Part shown: positions 18,977-26,313 of the stretch, piece after piece | Position numbering within the stretch: the first letter of the stretch is position 1 | How the letters are laid out: each line of letters begins with the position of its first letter | From: JALZUV01 sp964654855 | GTDB lineage: Bacteria; Pseudomonadota; Alphaproteobacteria; Rickettsiales; JALZUV01 | Reading direction: 5' to 3' | Length of the DNA: 64,000 bases | Assembly (NCBI GenBank): GCA_964654855.1 | Contig: CAZZJS010000006.1 | Coordinates: 1 to 64,000, forward strand | Made by a program: the position numbers and the translations under genes | Notes under the pieces: generated by a model | Seen by the model: the letters and a program-made list of their open reading frames with translations, nothing else | The model's database searches: none | Told to the model about the DNA's origin: nothing

Positions 18977-19709
18977 ACCATTCTAATTTTGGAGCGAGAG
19001 AAACCACCTCGCCAATGATAAGTAGCGTAGGGGATTGAAACTCCTCTTGCTTCAAATCATCTGCGATCATATTGAGCTGAGAGATAAGAACTCGTTGATT
19101 CGCCATGGAACCATTTTGAATAGCAGCCACGGGTGTGTTTTGGTCTCGCCCATGCTCAATCAACCGTTTGGCGATAAGCGGTGAGTTGGTTAGCCCCATA
19201 TAAACCACAAGTGTAGTTTTGTTCGTGGCAAGGGCAGGCCAATCAATACCGGCTGCTTGCTCTTCATTCAAATGTCCGGTGATGGTTTGCACGCCGTGGC
19301 AATAATCTCGATGGGTGAGGGGGATTCCTGCATAGGCGCCACATCCTGCTGCTGCGGTAATGCCAGGGACAATCTCAAACGGAATATTTGCTTCAGCTAG
19401 GGCTTCCGCCTCTTCACCGCCACGGCCAAAGATGAAAGGGTCGCCGCCTTTTAACCGCACGACACGTTTGCCTTGTTTGGCAAGTTCTACCAAAGCAGCG
19501 TTGGTTTCGGTTTGTGTCATATAGTGAATTTTACATGACTTTCCAGCAAAGATACGAGGGGTTCCACGAGGAATAAGTGCCAAAATCTCTTCACTAATTA
19601 GGCGGTCATGCAGCACGATATCGGCCTCACGTAAACAGCGTTCTGCTTTGCGTGTGAGGAGTTCTCGATCTCCGGGGCCTGCGCCGACTAATGAAACGAA
19701 ACCGATCAT
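18906..19709 (-). CDS. cobA: Uroporphyrinogen-III C-methyltransferase (SUMT)
   Basis: Adds two methyl groups from S-adenosylmethionine to uroporphyrinogen III, giving precorrin-2 for siroheme or cobalamin. It has 267 residues, the length of single-domain SUMT. Family motifs are VGAGPGDRELLTRKA (residues 8-22), VVRLKGGDPFIFGRGGEE and EIVPGITAAAGCGAYAGIPL. It lacks the dehydrogenase/chelatase domain of CysG. The last 24 codons overlap the convergent membrane gene. Upstream lie a perfect 15-base palindrome (19751-19765) and a possible promoter, which suggest its own regulation. SUMT used for siroheme is often named differently from CobA, so the symbol is provisional. Confidence 0.92.
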   Translation of the reverse strand: MIGFVSLVGAGPGDRELLTRKAERCLREADIVLHDRLISEEILALIPRGTPRIFAGKSCKIHYMTQTETNAALVELAKQGKRVVRLKGGDPFIFGRGGEEAEALAEANIPFEIVPGITAAAGCGAYAGIPLTHRDYCHGVQTITGHLNEEQAAGIDWPALATNKTTLVVYMGLTNSPLIAKRLIEHGRDQNTPVAAIQNGSMANQRVLISQLNMIADDLKQEEFQSPTLLIIGEVVSLAPKLEWFNLPDQVSAATREASLTQKAHRQ

Positions 19710-19750
19710 AGGGTATCTATGCGGATTAATTACAAGAAATTCAAGTTATT

Positions 19751-19765
19751 TGTAATTTAATTACA
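19751..19765. promoter_or_regulatory. 15-base perfect palindrome upstream of SUMT (operator-like)
   Basis: TGTAATTTAATTACA is a perfect inverted repeat (7-base arms, one central base) centred 49 bases upstream of the SUMT start. A second copy of the half-site TTAATTACA lies about 30 bases nearer the gene. On the minus strand a possible promoter (TTGAAT, 17 bases, CATAGA) lies between the palindrome and the start, placing the palindrome just upstream of the -35 box, where an activator could bind. The cognate regulator is unknown. Confidence 0.45.
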
Positions 19766-19779
19766 TGCTTTCGATGTGA

Positions 19780-20352
19780 TTAGGCGTGGCCAGCAACAGT
19801 GGACAGCTTGTTTAAGTCAATACCATTGGCGAATGCTGCGCGATGCCATTTTGTGTCATTATTCTTATCGAACACTAAGCTGCTATCTACAGGAACGGAG
19901 ATCCAACTATTATCTTCAATCTCTTCCTCTAACTGGCCAGATGACCAGCCCGCATAACCGAGTGCTAAAATGCGCTCTTTGGGGCCTTCACCTTTGGCAA
20001 TTTGTTTGAGTAAATCAATAGAACCAGAGATTGCCATATCTCCCATTTGTAGCATTGCATCGTCTATAAATTTATTTTCATGACGGTAAATGACGAAGCC
20101 GCGATTCATCTCAACGGGGCCACCATAATGCACGGATTTAGAATCATCGATTTTCCCTGTAGGCAGGTCAAATTGTTCAAACAGTTCACGATAATCAACG
20201 TTTGGCAAAGTGTGGTTGACGATCAGTCCCATCGCTCCTTCGCTACTATGAGCGCAGATTAGAATGACTGATTGTTTGAAGCCGCCGCCCATCACATTGG
20301 GAGTAGCAACCAATAACTGTCCTTCAAGATATCCGTTTTCAGTATGATTCAT
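19780..20352 (-). CDS. yqgE: YqgE/AlgH family protein (DUF179)
   Basis: A 190-residue cytoplasmic protein of the widespread YqgE/AlgH family, whose biochemical function is not established. Conserved blocks are GYLEGQLLVATPNV at the N-terminus, KQSVILICAHSSEGAMGLIVN, VHYGGPVEMNRGFVIY and ALGYAGWSSGQLEEEI. It sits 30 bases downstream of ygfZ on the same strand and is separated from SUMT by 70 bases holding a palindrome. Family assignment is firm; no specific role can be read from the sequence. Confidence 0.92.
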   Translation of the reverse strand: MNHTENGYLEGQLLVATPNVMGGGFKQSVILICAHSSEGAMGLIVNHTLPNVDYRELFEQFDLPTGKIDDSKSVHYGGPVEMNRGFVIYRHENKFIDDAMLQMGDMAISGSIDLLKQIAKGEGPKERILALGYAGWSSGQLEEEIEDNSWISVPVDSSLVFDKNNDTKWHRAAFANGIDLNKLSTVAGHA

Positions 20353-20382
20353 GATGATTTTAGTTTGGAGGAAATTACGACT

Positions 20383-21195
20383 TTAAGCAAACCATTCCGG
20401 CTGCATGGTGCGAATTAGTTCAACCTCTGCGGCCATGATTTTACCCGTCACATCTGCTAACTTATCTTTGCGGATAATGGCAAGTCCTTGATGTTCAAGC
20501 GAAGTACGAATTTGTCCTATTTCGCGATCATCAGTGATAATGGGAGTACCTGCTTCGGGCAGCGGTTCACCGCTTGCAGCTTCGACGCAATGGAGGGTCT
20601 TATGTACTGTGCCACGATGTTTAGTTCGTGCGACAATTTCCTGACCGACGTAACAGCCTTTAGTAAAACTTACGCCGTTTAAATGTTCGAGCCCATATTC
20701 AGAAACAAAGGCACGATCTTCGATAAAATCAGCACTATCGGGAATACCAAAAGCAATGCGATGGGCATCATAAGTGGTTATTGGTAGTAAGGATGTGCCA
20801 ACAAGCGATTCGCGTGATTCGACTCCACGATGCCCCATAGCAGGAAGGCGTGGGTCATGTGGGTAGTCTTCATGTGCGATGAGACTTGCTACCACGCATA
20901 AGTCCGCTCGTTCAGAAATTTGAATTTTGGCGCGTAACTTATAAAGTTTGAGTGTTTTTTGAATGTCTTCTAGCGCCGATGCTGCCACATCCATCAGCAG
21001 AATATCTTCATAGGTGAACAAAAAGAAGTCGAACCGAATTTTGCCCTGCGGTGTTAGCATTGCACTATAAAGACTTTGGGTTTCGTTGGTTTCTAAAGAG
21101 GTGATATCATTGGTGATAAGCCCTTGTAGAAAAGAAAACTTTTCTTCACCTTCAATCGCCAATAAGGCGCGATTTTCTAAAAGTATCATAGGCAA
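20383..21195 (-). CDS. ygfZ: YgfZ/GcvT-domain folate-binding protein
   Basis: A 270-residue relative of the glycine-cleavage T-protein fold. YgfZ (IBA57 in mitochondria) binds folate and supports assembly or repair of iron-sulfur clusters in certain enzymes. The diagnostic motif KGCYVGQEIVARTKHRG, with the conserved Cys, is present near residue 180, and the N-terminal SFLQGLITNDI block is typical. It lies 24 bases after the glycosyltransferase gene and 30 before yqgE. The iron-sulfur role is family knowledge, not shown by the sequence. Confidence 0.92.
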   Translation of the reverse strand: MPMILLENRALLAIEGEEKFSFLQGLITNDITSLETNETQSLYSAMLTPQGKIRFDFFLFTYEDILLMDVAASALEDIQKTLKLYKLRAKIQISERADLCVVASLIAHEDYPHDPRLPAMGHRGVESRESLVGTSLLPITTYDAHRIAFGIPDSADFIEDRAFVSEYGLEHLNGVSFTKGCYVGQEIVARTKHRGTVHKTLHCVEAASGEPLPEAGTPIITDDREIGQIRTSLEHQGLAIIRKDKLADVTGKIMAAEVELIRTMQPEWFA

Positions 21196-21219
21196 CAGAT
21201 AGGGCGTGTACTATCGTTT

Positions 21220-22260
21220 TCAAGTATGGATGAAGCGTTTGAGGCCTGAATCAATTTTACGACTAACAACGGGAAGGGCGAACTCTCGTTCAACCGCTTC
21301 GCGTGATTGTTGAATGAGAAAGTCACGTTGAGCTGGGTTGGGAAGCAAGCGTGAGAGTGTATCGGCTAAAGCTCCTACATCGCCTAGCTTTACTAAAAGC
21401 CCTGCATCTGGGTGTTCCATGAAAATTTCATGTGGGCCTTCGCTTTCATAAGCGACAATTGGTGTGCCATGCGCCATGGCTTCGAGCAGTACAATACCAA
21501 AAGGTTCGTGCAACGAAGGAAGGCAAAAAACATCACATTCAGCGAAAAACGCGGCTTTATCTTCGATCCATCCGCGAAATTCGACAATATCTTCTAGCTT
21601 GTGTTTTTTGACGAGTTTTTTGAGATTCCCTAACTCTTCACCTTCACCGCCTAAGACGAGTTTGAAAGGAAGGCGGGTCATCACTTTCAATTTAGCGGCT
21701 GCTTTGATGAGATGGTCAAATCCTTTTTTCTCCACCATTCGTCCCATTGCTCCAACAATAAGCGGTTCATTTTCGGCTTTGGGTGTTCGTTTGATCGGTT
21801 CTTTAGGTAAACGGATCATATTGGGAATGCGGACAATATGCGTGAGATTTGATCCAGCGTCGACAGCGGCTCTTTGTAAGTCTTTGGTAATGGCAAAGAT
21901 AATATCGAGTTTTTTAAAATGTTTTAGATTGTAATTATGCGTCACACCTACATGAAGGCCGGTATGTTTGCGCGCTTTATGTGCCAGTTGCAGCGCGCGA
22001 TTACCATGCGAGATAGTGGCGTGAGGTTGAAATTCTTTCAGCATTCTACGTAGCTTGAAGCCGGATGCTATATCCCAACCACCTAAATTATTAAGCGTGC
22101 GATAGGTAAGTTCGCCCTCAATCTCGTTGTTAATTTTGGCTAGTGGATGGGTTATGGCTAGCACTTCATGGCCTGCCATGAGGAGCGCTTCATTATAATC
22201 GAGAAACGCTTGTTCAATACCACCCAGTTCTCGACCGAACATTAGATTTGCAATTCGCAT
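21220..22260 (-). CDS. GT4 family glycosyltransferase
   Basis: A 346-residue GT-B glycosyltransferase, probably acting on lipopolysaccharide or another envelope glycan. The N-terminus MRIANLMFGRELGGIEQAFLDY carries the Gly-rich acceptor loop (split here by eye as RELGGIEQ). The donor domain has GAMGRMVEKKGFDHLIKA and the EX7E motif in LHEPFGIVLLEAMAHGTPIV. Acceptor and donor cannot be read from the sequence. It sits 33 bases downstream of the Usg gene and 24 upstream of ygfZ on the same strand. It is not part of the Pel operon and is not obviously paired with the other glycosyltransferase at the right edge. Confidence 0.88.
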   Translation of the reverse strand: MRIANLMFGRELGGIEQAFLDYNEALLMAGHEVLAITHPLAKINNEIEGELTYRTLNNLGGWDIASGFKLRRMLKEFQPHATISHGNRALQLAHKARKHTGLHVGVTHNYNLKHFKKLDIIFAITKDLQRAAVDAGSNLTHIVRIPNMIRLPKEPIKRTPKAENEPLIVGAMGRMVEKKGFDHLIKAAAKLKVMTRLPFKLVLGGEGEELGNLKKLVKKHKLEDIVEFRGWIEDKAAFFAECDVFCLPSLHEPFGIVLLEAMAHGTPIVAYESEGPHEIFMEHPDAGLLVKLGDVGALADTLSRLLPNPAQRDFLIQQSREAVEREFALPVVSRKIDSGLKRFIHT

Positions 22261-22293
22261 GTCCCTTGTGTACGGGGTGAGAGGGGTATTCGT

Positions 22294-22557
22294 CTAGTGA
22301 ATAGTGCAGTTCCCTTGTGAGATGACTAAATCAGTCGGTTTAATCAGTTCACTTGATGCAACCGTGACGGAATGTAATTTTCCATCAAGCTCGCGCTCCC
22401 AAAAGTCTAAAAACTTTTTCAATTCAGGGAATTCTGGCAATAGATCATATTCTTGCCAGACATAGGTTTGCAATAAAGTGGGGTGATCGGGTAAGTGGTA
22501 GAGTATTTCAGCCGTGGTTAAACGGTACTCTGTCAAAAGCTTTTCCATCTCAGTCAT
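22294..22557 (-). CDS. usg: Usg family protein
   Basis: An 87-residue protein of the Usg family, a small alphaproteobacterial family first noted beside tryptophan genes and of unknown function. The characteristic core is YRLTTAEILYHLPDHPTLLQ followed by TYVWQEYDLLPEFPELKKF and a WERELDG segment. No tryptophan genes are nearby here. It has a Shine-Dalgarno-like AAGGAG shortly before its ATG and leads a minus-strand gene string with the glycosyltransferase. Confidence 0.85.
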   Translation of the reverse strand: MTEMEKLLTEYRLTTAEILYHLPDHPTLLQTYVWQEYDLLPEFPELKKFLDFWERELDGKLHSVTVASSELIKPTDLVISQGNCTIH

Positions 22558-22644
22558 GGGGAACTCCTTTTCCTTTGATACGGCCTACTTGGCACATCTA
22601 TAACCTTAACAAAGAGTTACTAAAAAATCGTTAAGCTTGAGGAA

Positions 22645-22754
22645 ATACGCCTTTTTCATCTAAAATTTGTGAAAATTCTAGTTGCGTTGTTAAGCCTATA
22701 GTAACACTATGCTGGTAATAAAAAGAGGGGAGAAATCCTCCGAAAAAGGCGTAT
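22645..22754. repeat. 13-base perfect inverted repeat enclosing the leader of the lytic transglycosylase
   Basis: ATACGCCTTTTTC at 22645-22657 is perfectly complementary to GAAAAAGGCGTAT at 22742-22754. The 3' arm ends two bases before the ATG at 22757 and contains the only good ribosome-binding stretch (AAAAAGG). If both arms lie on the transcript, pairing would hide the ribosome-binding site. The 84-base interval also holds a small GAGG/CCTC hairpin (around 22726-22739). A role in translation control is inferred. Confidence 0.55.
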
Positions 22755-22756
22755 GA

Positions 22757-23638
22757 ATGCTTAAATTGGAAAAAATACTGGTAATAATTGCATGTGCGAT
22801 GGTTGCGATTGCATCTGAGGCACAGGCTGACCGGATGTTGGCAGGAGCACAGGCTTGTACGAAGCATTTTCCAAAAGCAGAGCGATATCACAATATTCCG
22901 ACACATTGGCTTGCTGCGATTGCAGGGCAAGAATCTGGCCGTTATCACAAAGGGTTAGGTCTTATGTTGCCATGGCCTTGGACTATTAATGTCAAAGGTA
23001 AGGGCTATTATTTCGATACAAAGCAAGAAGCTCTTGCCAAGATTCGAGAATATCATGCGAAGGGAATAAAAAGCATTGATGTTGGCTGTATGCAGGTGAA
23101 TATGCATTATCATGGCCATGCTTTTGAGGATATTAAACAAGCATTAGAGCCGCGTTATAATGTCGCCTATGCCGCACGTTTCTTGCGCTCTAACTTCGAT
23201 GGAATGCGCTCATGGAAGAAGGCGACAGCAGCGTATCATTCTAAAACCCCTTCAAAAGGCAGTAAATATTTCCAAATGATTTACAAGAAGTGGGATAAGT
23301 TAGTTGCAAAGCTTGGGGCCGCAGCGGATTCTGAAGCCGTATGGGCGGAGCGACCAAAGATTCGCAAAACAGCGACGAAAAAGAAGAAGTATCAGGGTTT
23401 TGCAGTGAATGCAGGGCGGCAGAAGCAAAAGACCGTTAAGATGAAAACGATCAAAGTGGCAGATGCGCTTGCGGCTAAACCAAAGCGCATTGGAGTAGGT
23501 AAAAGCGAATTTACCAAATCGCGTGAAAATGGCGTGTTAGTGACTCGTCCACCTCAACGACAATCTGCTGCGTCTTATCAACCGATTGCAGCCAGTGCGA
23601 ATTATGAGTCCAAAGGGGCGCCCCAATTCGTTTTCTAA
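22757..23638 (+). CDS. Secreted lytic transglycosylase (SLT domain)
   Basis: A 293-residue exported peptidoglycan lytic transglycosylase. A signal peptide spans about residues 1-24 (IASEAQA, cut before Asp). The SLT domain covers about 35-185: the catalytic Glu59 is in IAGQESGR, followed by SIDVGCMQVNMHYHG (the GLMQIN-type motif) and NVAYAARFLRSNF. An insertion around residues 70-100 (LPWPWTINVKGKGYYF) is typical of alphaproteobacterial members, some of which serve flagella or secretion systems. The C-terminal third is basic and low in complexity and may bind the wall. No flagellar genes are visible here, so the specific job is unknown. The 5' leader is enclosed by an unusual inverted repeat. 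Confidence 0.88.
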   Translation: MLKLEKILVIIACAMVAIASEAQADRMLAGAQACTKHFPKAERYHNIPTHWLAAIAGQESGRYHKGLGLMLPWPWTINVKGKGYYFDTKQEALAKIREYHAKGIKSIDVGCMQVNMHYHGHAFEDIKQALEPRYNVAYAARFLRSNFDGMRSWKKATAAYHSKTPSKGSKYFQMIYKKWDKLVAKLGAAADSEAVWAERPKIRKTATKKKKYQGFAVNAGRQKQKTVKMKTIKVADALAAKPKRIGVGKSEFTKSRENGVLVTRPPQRQSAASYQPIAASANYESKGAPQFVF

Positions 23639-23674
23639 TTGAGTTTCAGCGAAGATAAGCGTAGGATAATGCCC

Positions 23675-23851
23675 ATGAGTAAAGCTGCACATAAGCATCC
23701 TGAAGATGTGATGATAGTTACTACCGATACGGTTATATGCGATGGTGGGAATCCAGCTATTGGGCATCCGCAAGTTTATTTGCATATTGACCATAAAACA
23801 GGGGATGTCGTTTGTCCTTATTGCGAAAAACGTTTCGTGAAAGAGGTTTAA
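23675..23851 (+). CDS. CHCC zinc-finger protein (NDUFS6-like)
   Basis: A 58-residue zf-CHCC protein related to mitochondrial complex I subunit NDUFS6. The four zinc ligands are Cys22 (VICDGG), His31 (IGHPQVYL), Cys47 and Cys50 (CPYC). I chose the ATG at 23675 because AGGA lies 8 bases upstream; the ATG at 23669 is too close to it, and the longer open frame upstream has no support. It lies 36 bases after the lytic transglycosylase and one base before the HIG1-like gene. In alphaproteobacteria such proteins are associated with complex I; that role is inferred here. Confidence 0.85.
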   Translation: MSKAAHKHPEDVMIVTTDTVICDGGNPAIGHPQVYLHIDHKTGDVVCPYCEKRFVKEV

Positions 23852-23852
23852 A

Positions 23853-24041
23853 ATGTCGCCTTTAGTGATTTTGATGTTTCTTTTTATGGTGCTGACGGTC
23901 TTAGCGCTTGGCTTAGGTCTGTTCGGTATGGCGACGGGCGGTGAGTTTAATAAGAAATACGCTAATAAGCTCATGTCACTGCGTGTGTACATGCAAGGTG
24001 CGGCTATCGGTCTACTTGGTCTTATGTTTCTTTTGAAATAG
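23853..24041 (+). CDS. HIG1-domain twin transmembrane protein
   Basis: A 62-residue inner-membrane protein with two hydrophobic helices (about 4-27 and 44-61) joined by a polar loop FNKKYANKLMSLRVYMQG. That loop is the signature of HIG1-type proteins, which in mitochondria associate with cytochrome oxidase and supercomplexes. It starts one base after the zinc-finger gene, suggesting a pair connected with the respiratory chain. Its last 20 bases overlap the convergent methyltransferase gene. Confidence 0.8.
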   Translation: MSPLVILMFLFMVLTVLALGLGLFGMATGGEFNKKYANKLMSLRVYMQGAAIGLLGLMFLLK

Positions 24042-24711
24042 CTTTCACTACGCCGTGTAGGCTTTGAATTTCTTGTTTTGTTGGTTCTGCACGAGTGAAG
24101 AGATTGCGTAAGTTACGCCACATTTTGTCTTTCTTTGCTTCCACTTTCCAAAAATTGGAATCATCTAGTTTCAACTCTAATTGATTGAAAAAGTTATGCA
24201 GTTCTGCTTGGGGTGCGGGAGGTTCTGCATCATACGTGAGCGACTGATGTTCTGTCTGGTACCATTCATAACAAAGTACAGCAGCCGATTGTGCGAGGTT
24301 GATAGACGGGCAATCGGCATGCACAGGTACACTCACGATTGCGCTTGCTAGTGCCACTTCATCATTGCTCAGTCCATTATTTTCACGTCCAAAGAGTAGG
24401 GCAGTTTTGCCAGTCCGAGGCTGTGTTACCCATTCTTTCGGCGTGTAATGCGGTTTATTCATATCACGTTGGCGTGCAGTTGCTGCTGCCACATGCGTGC
24501 AATCAGCAAGGGCCTCTTCAAGTGAATCAAAAATTTGCGCCGATTTGATGATCGATAATCCATGTGCTGCCATTGCTTCCGCAGCGGCATTTGGCCAGCC
24601 ATCCCGCGGGTTTACGATGCGTAGTTCAGAGGTTCCAAAATTTCCCATTGCACGTGCGACGGCACCGATATTTTCGCCCATTTGCGGAGCGACTAAAACC
24701 ACTACTAACAT
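24022..24711 (-). CDS. trmJ: TrmJ-like SPOUT tRNA/rRNA methyltransferase
   Basis: A 229-residue SpoU-family (knotted SPOUT) RNA 2'-O-methyltransferase closest to TrmJ, which modifies position 32 of certain tRNAs. Family motifs are NIGAVARAMGNFG (motif 1, with the conserved Asn and Arg), TALLFGRENNGLSNDEV (motif 2) and SINLAQSAAVLCYE (motif 3). The C-terminal part resembles the short helical extension of TrmJ. Its start shares one base with the cimA stop (TAATG). The exact RNA target cannot be read from sequence. Confidence 0.85.
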   Translation of the reverse strand: MLVVVLVAPQMGENIGAVARAMGNFGTSELRIVNPRDGWPNAAAEAMAAHGLSIIKSAQIFDSLEEALADCTHVAAATARQRDMNKPHYTPKEWVTQPRTGKTALLFGRENNGLSNDEVALASAIVSVPVHADCPSINLAQSAAVLCYEWYQTEHQSLTYDAEPPAPQAELHNFFNQLELKLDDSNFWKVEAKKDKMWRNLRNLFTRAEPTKQEIQSLHGVVKAISKET

Positions 24712-26309
24712 TAAAGCGGTTTCACCTTTTCTTTAATTAGGTGATAGATAATTGAATCGTAAATCGCTTTGAATGAGGCATCGATCACGTTAGCAGAAAC
24801 GCCAATCGTACTCCAAATATTACCCTTTGTGTCGCGGCTTTCGACCATCACGCGGGTGACGGCTTTGGTGGCATCCTGCGGGGTGAGGATACGCACTTTA
24901 TAATCTGTCAAAGTAACGTCTTTGGCTTTGGGGTAATGTTTCTCCAGCGCTTTTCGCAGCGCGCCATCAAGCGCGTTGACAGGGCCGTTACCTTCCGCGG
25001 CGGTCATAATATGTTCGCCTTTAATGCCGAGTTTCATGGTCGCTTCAGATTCATTAACCAGCTCGCCTTTCATATTGTGGCGGCGTTCATCACTGGCGCG
25101 AAAGCCTTCGACATCAAAATATTTAGGCACGGTGCCAAGCATCCGGCGAGCAAGTAAATTGAATGAAGCATCCGCAGCGTCATAGGCATAGCCTTGCATT
25201 TCACGGTTTTTGATTTCGGCGATAAGCTTAGCCAAGTCTTTATGCTCGGCTTCTTTCTTCAACCCCATTTGGTTTAGGCGATTGACGACATTGCTGCGCC
25301 CGGCTTTATCGGAAACGAGAATGACGCGTTCATTCCCCACTTCATTTGGCGCAATATGCTCGTAAGTGCGGCTATCACGTGCCATGGCTGAAACATGCAA
25401 TCCGCCTTTATGCGCAAATGCTGCTTCGCCGACATAGGCGGCATGCGGATTGCTTGGACGGTTTAAGCGTTCATCCAAGAAGCGAGAGAGTTTGGTGAGT
25501 TTCTTCAAATTGGCTGGTTTCACACCCGTGCTATAGCCCATCTTCAACATGAGCGAGGGGATGATGCTGATGAGGTTCGCATTGCCGCAACGTTCACCGA
25601 CACCATTGATAGTACCTTGAATTTGGCGCACGCCAGCTTCCACTGCGGCGAGTGAATTTGCCACAGCGTTTTCCGTATCATTATGGCAATGGATACCGAG
25701 ATTTGCATCGGGTAGCGCTTCTTTTACAGCACGGATAATTGCGCCGATTTCATGGGGTAGGGTGCCACCATTTGTATCACATAATACGAGCCAATCAGCA
25801 GCCGCTTCATACGCTGCGGTTAGTGCTTTAATCGCGTAATCAGGGTTGTTTTTATAACCATCAAAAAAATGTTCTGCATCGAACATGACTTCACGTTTTT
25901 GTGATTTTGCGTGGGATAAACTGTCAGAAATCATGCTTAAATTTTCTTTTAAGCTAACTTGGAGTGCTTTTTCGACTTGGAAATCCCAGCTTTTACCCAC
26001 CAAGCAAACACTGCCTTTATGGCCGTTAAGTACGGCAGATAGTCCTGGATCATTAGCAGCAGAACATCCCTTCTTACGCGTCATACCAAAAGCAGTTAAC
26101 GTAGAATGCTTTAGTTTCGGCGCTTTTTCAAAGAACGTATCGTCATTGGGGTTTGCACCCGGCCATCCGCCTTCGATATAGTCGATGCCAAATGCATCCA
26201 TCTCACGCGCGATAGCCAGCTTATCCGAAACAGAGAAATCCACCCCACGTGCTTGCGCACCATCGCGCAGCGTAGAATCGTATAAATAAACTCGTTCTTT
26301 TTTCGCCAT
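24711..26309 (-). CDS. cimA: (R)-citramalate synthase
   Basis: Condenses pyruvate and acetyl-CoA to citramalate, the entry to the threonine-independent route to isoleucine. It belongs to the isopropylmalate/citramalate synthase family, with about 532 residues. Visible are the HMGL-like active site YDSTLRDGAQARG at the N-terminus, metal-site motif GIHCHNDTENAVANSLAAVE, GTINGVGERCGNANL and a C-terminal LeuA-type regulatory domain. I place the start at 26309, where a GAGGG ribosome-binding site precedes the ATG; the in-frame ATG at 26342 lies in cysS coding sequence. The DGAQ variant separates these from leucine-pathway LeuA. The gene starts 4 bases after the cysS stop. Confidence 0.9.
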   Translation of the reverse strand: MAKKERVYLYDSTLRDGAQARGVDFSVSDKLAIAREMDAFGIDYIEGGWPGANPNDDTFFEKAPKLKHSTLTAFGMTRKKGCSAANDPGLSAVLNGHKGSVCLVGKSWDFQVEKALQVSLKENLSMISDSLSHAKSQKREVMFDAEHFFDGYKNNPDYAIKALTAAYEAAADWLVLCDTNGGTLPHEIGAIIRAVKEALPDANLGIHCHNDTENAVANSLAAVEAGVRQIQGTINGVGERCGNANLISIIPSLMLKMGYSTGVKPANLKKLTKLSRFLDERLNRPSNPHAAYVGEAAFAHKGGLHVSAMARDSRTYEHIAPNEVGNERVILVSDKAGRSNVVNRLNQMGLKKEAEHKDLAKLIAEIKNREMQGYAYDAADASFNLLARRMLGTVPKYFDVEGFRASDERRHNMKGELVNESEATMKLGIKGEHIMTAAEGNGPVNALDGALRKALEKHYPKAKDVTLTDYKVRILTPQDATKAVTRVMVESRDTKGNIWSTIGVSANVIDASFKAIYDSIIYHLIKEKVKPL

Positions 26310-26313
26310 AAAG

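Noticed and set aside
22631..22948. Antisense open frame across the lytic transglycosylase leader
   Set aside because: It is Cys/Phe-rich with no recognisable features and covers the regulatory region and signal peptide of a real gene.
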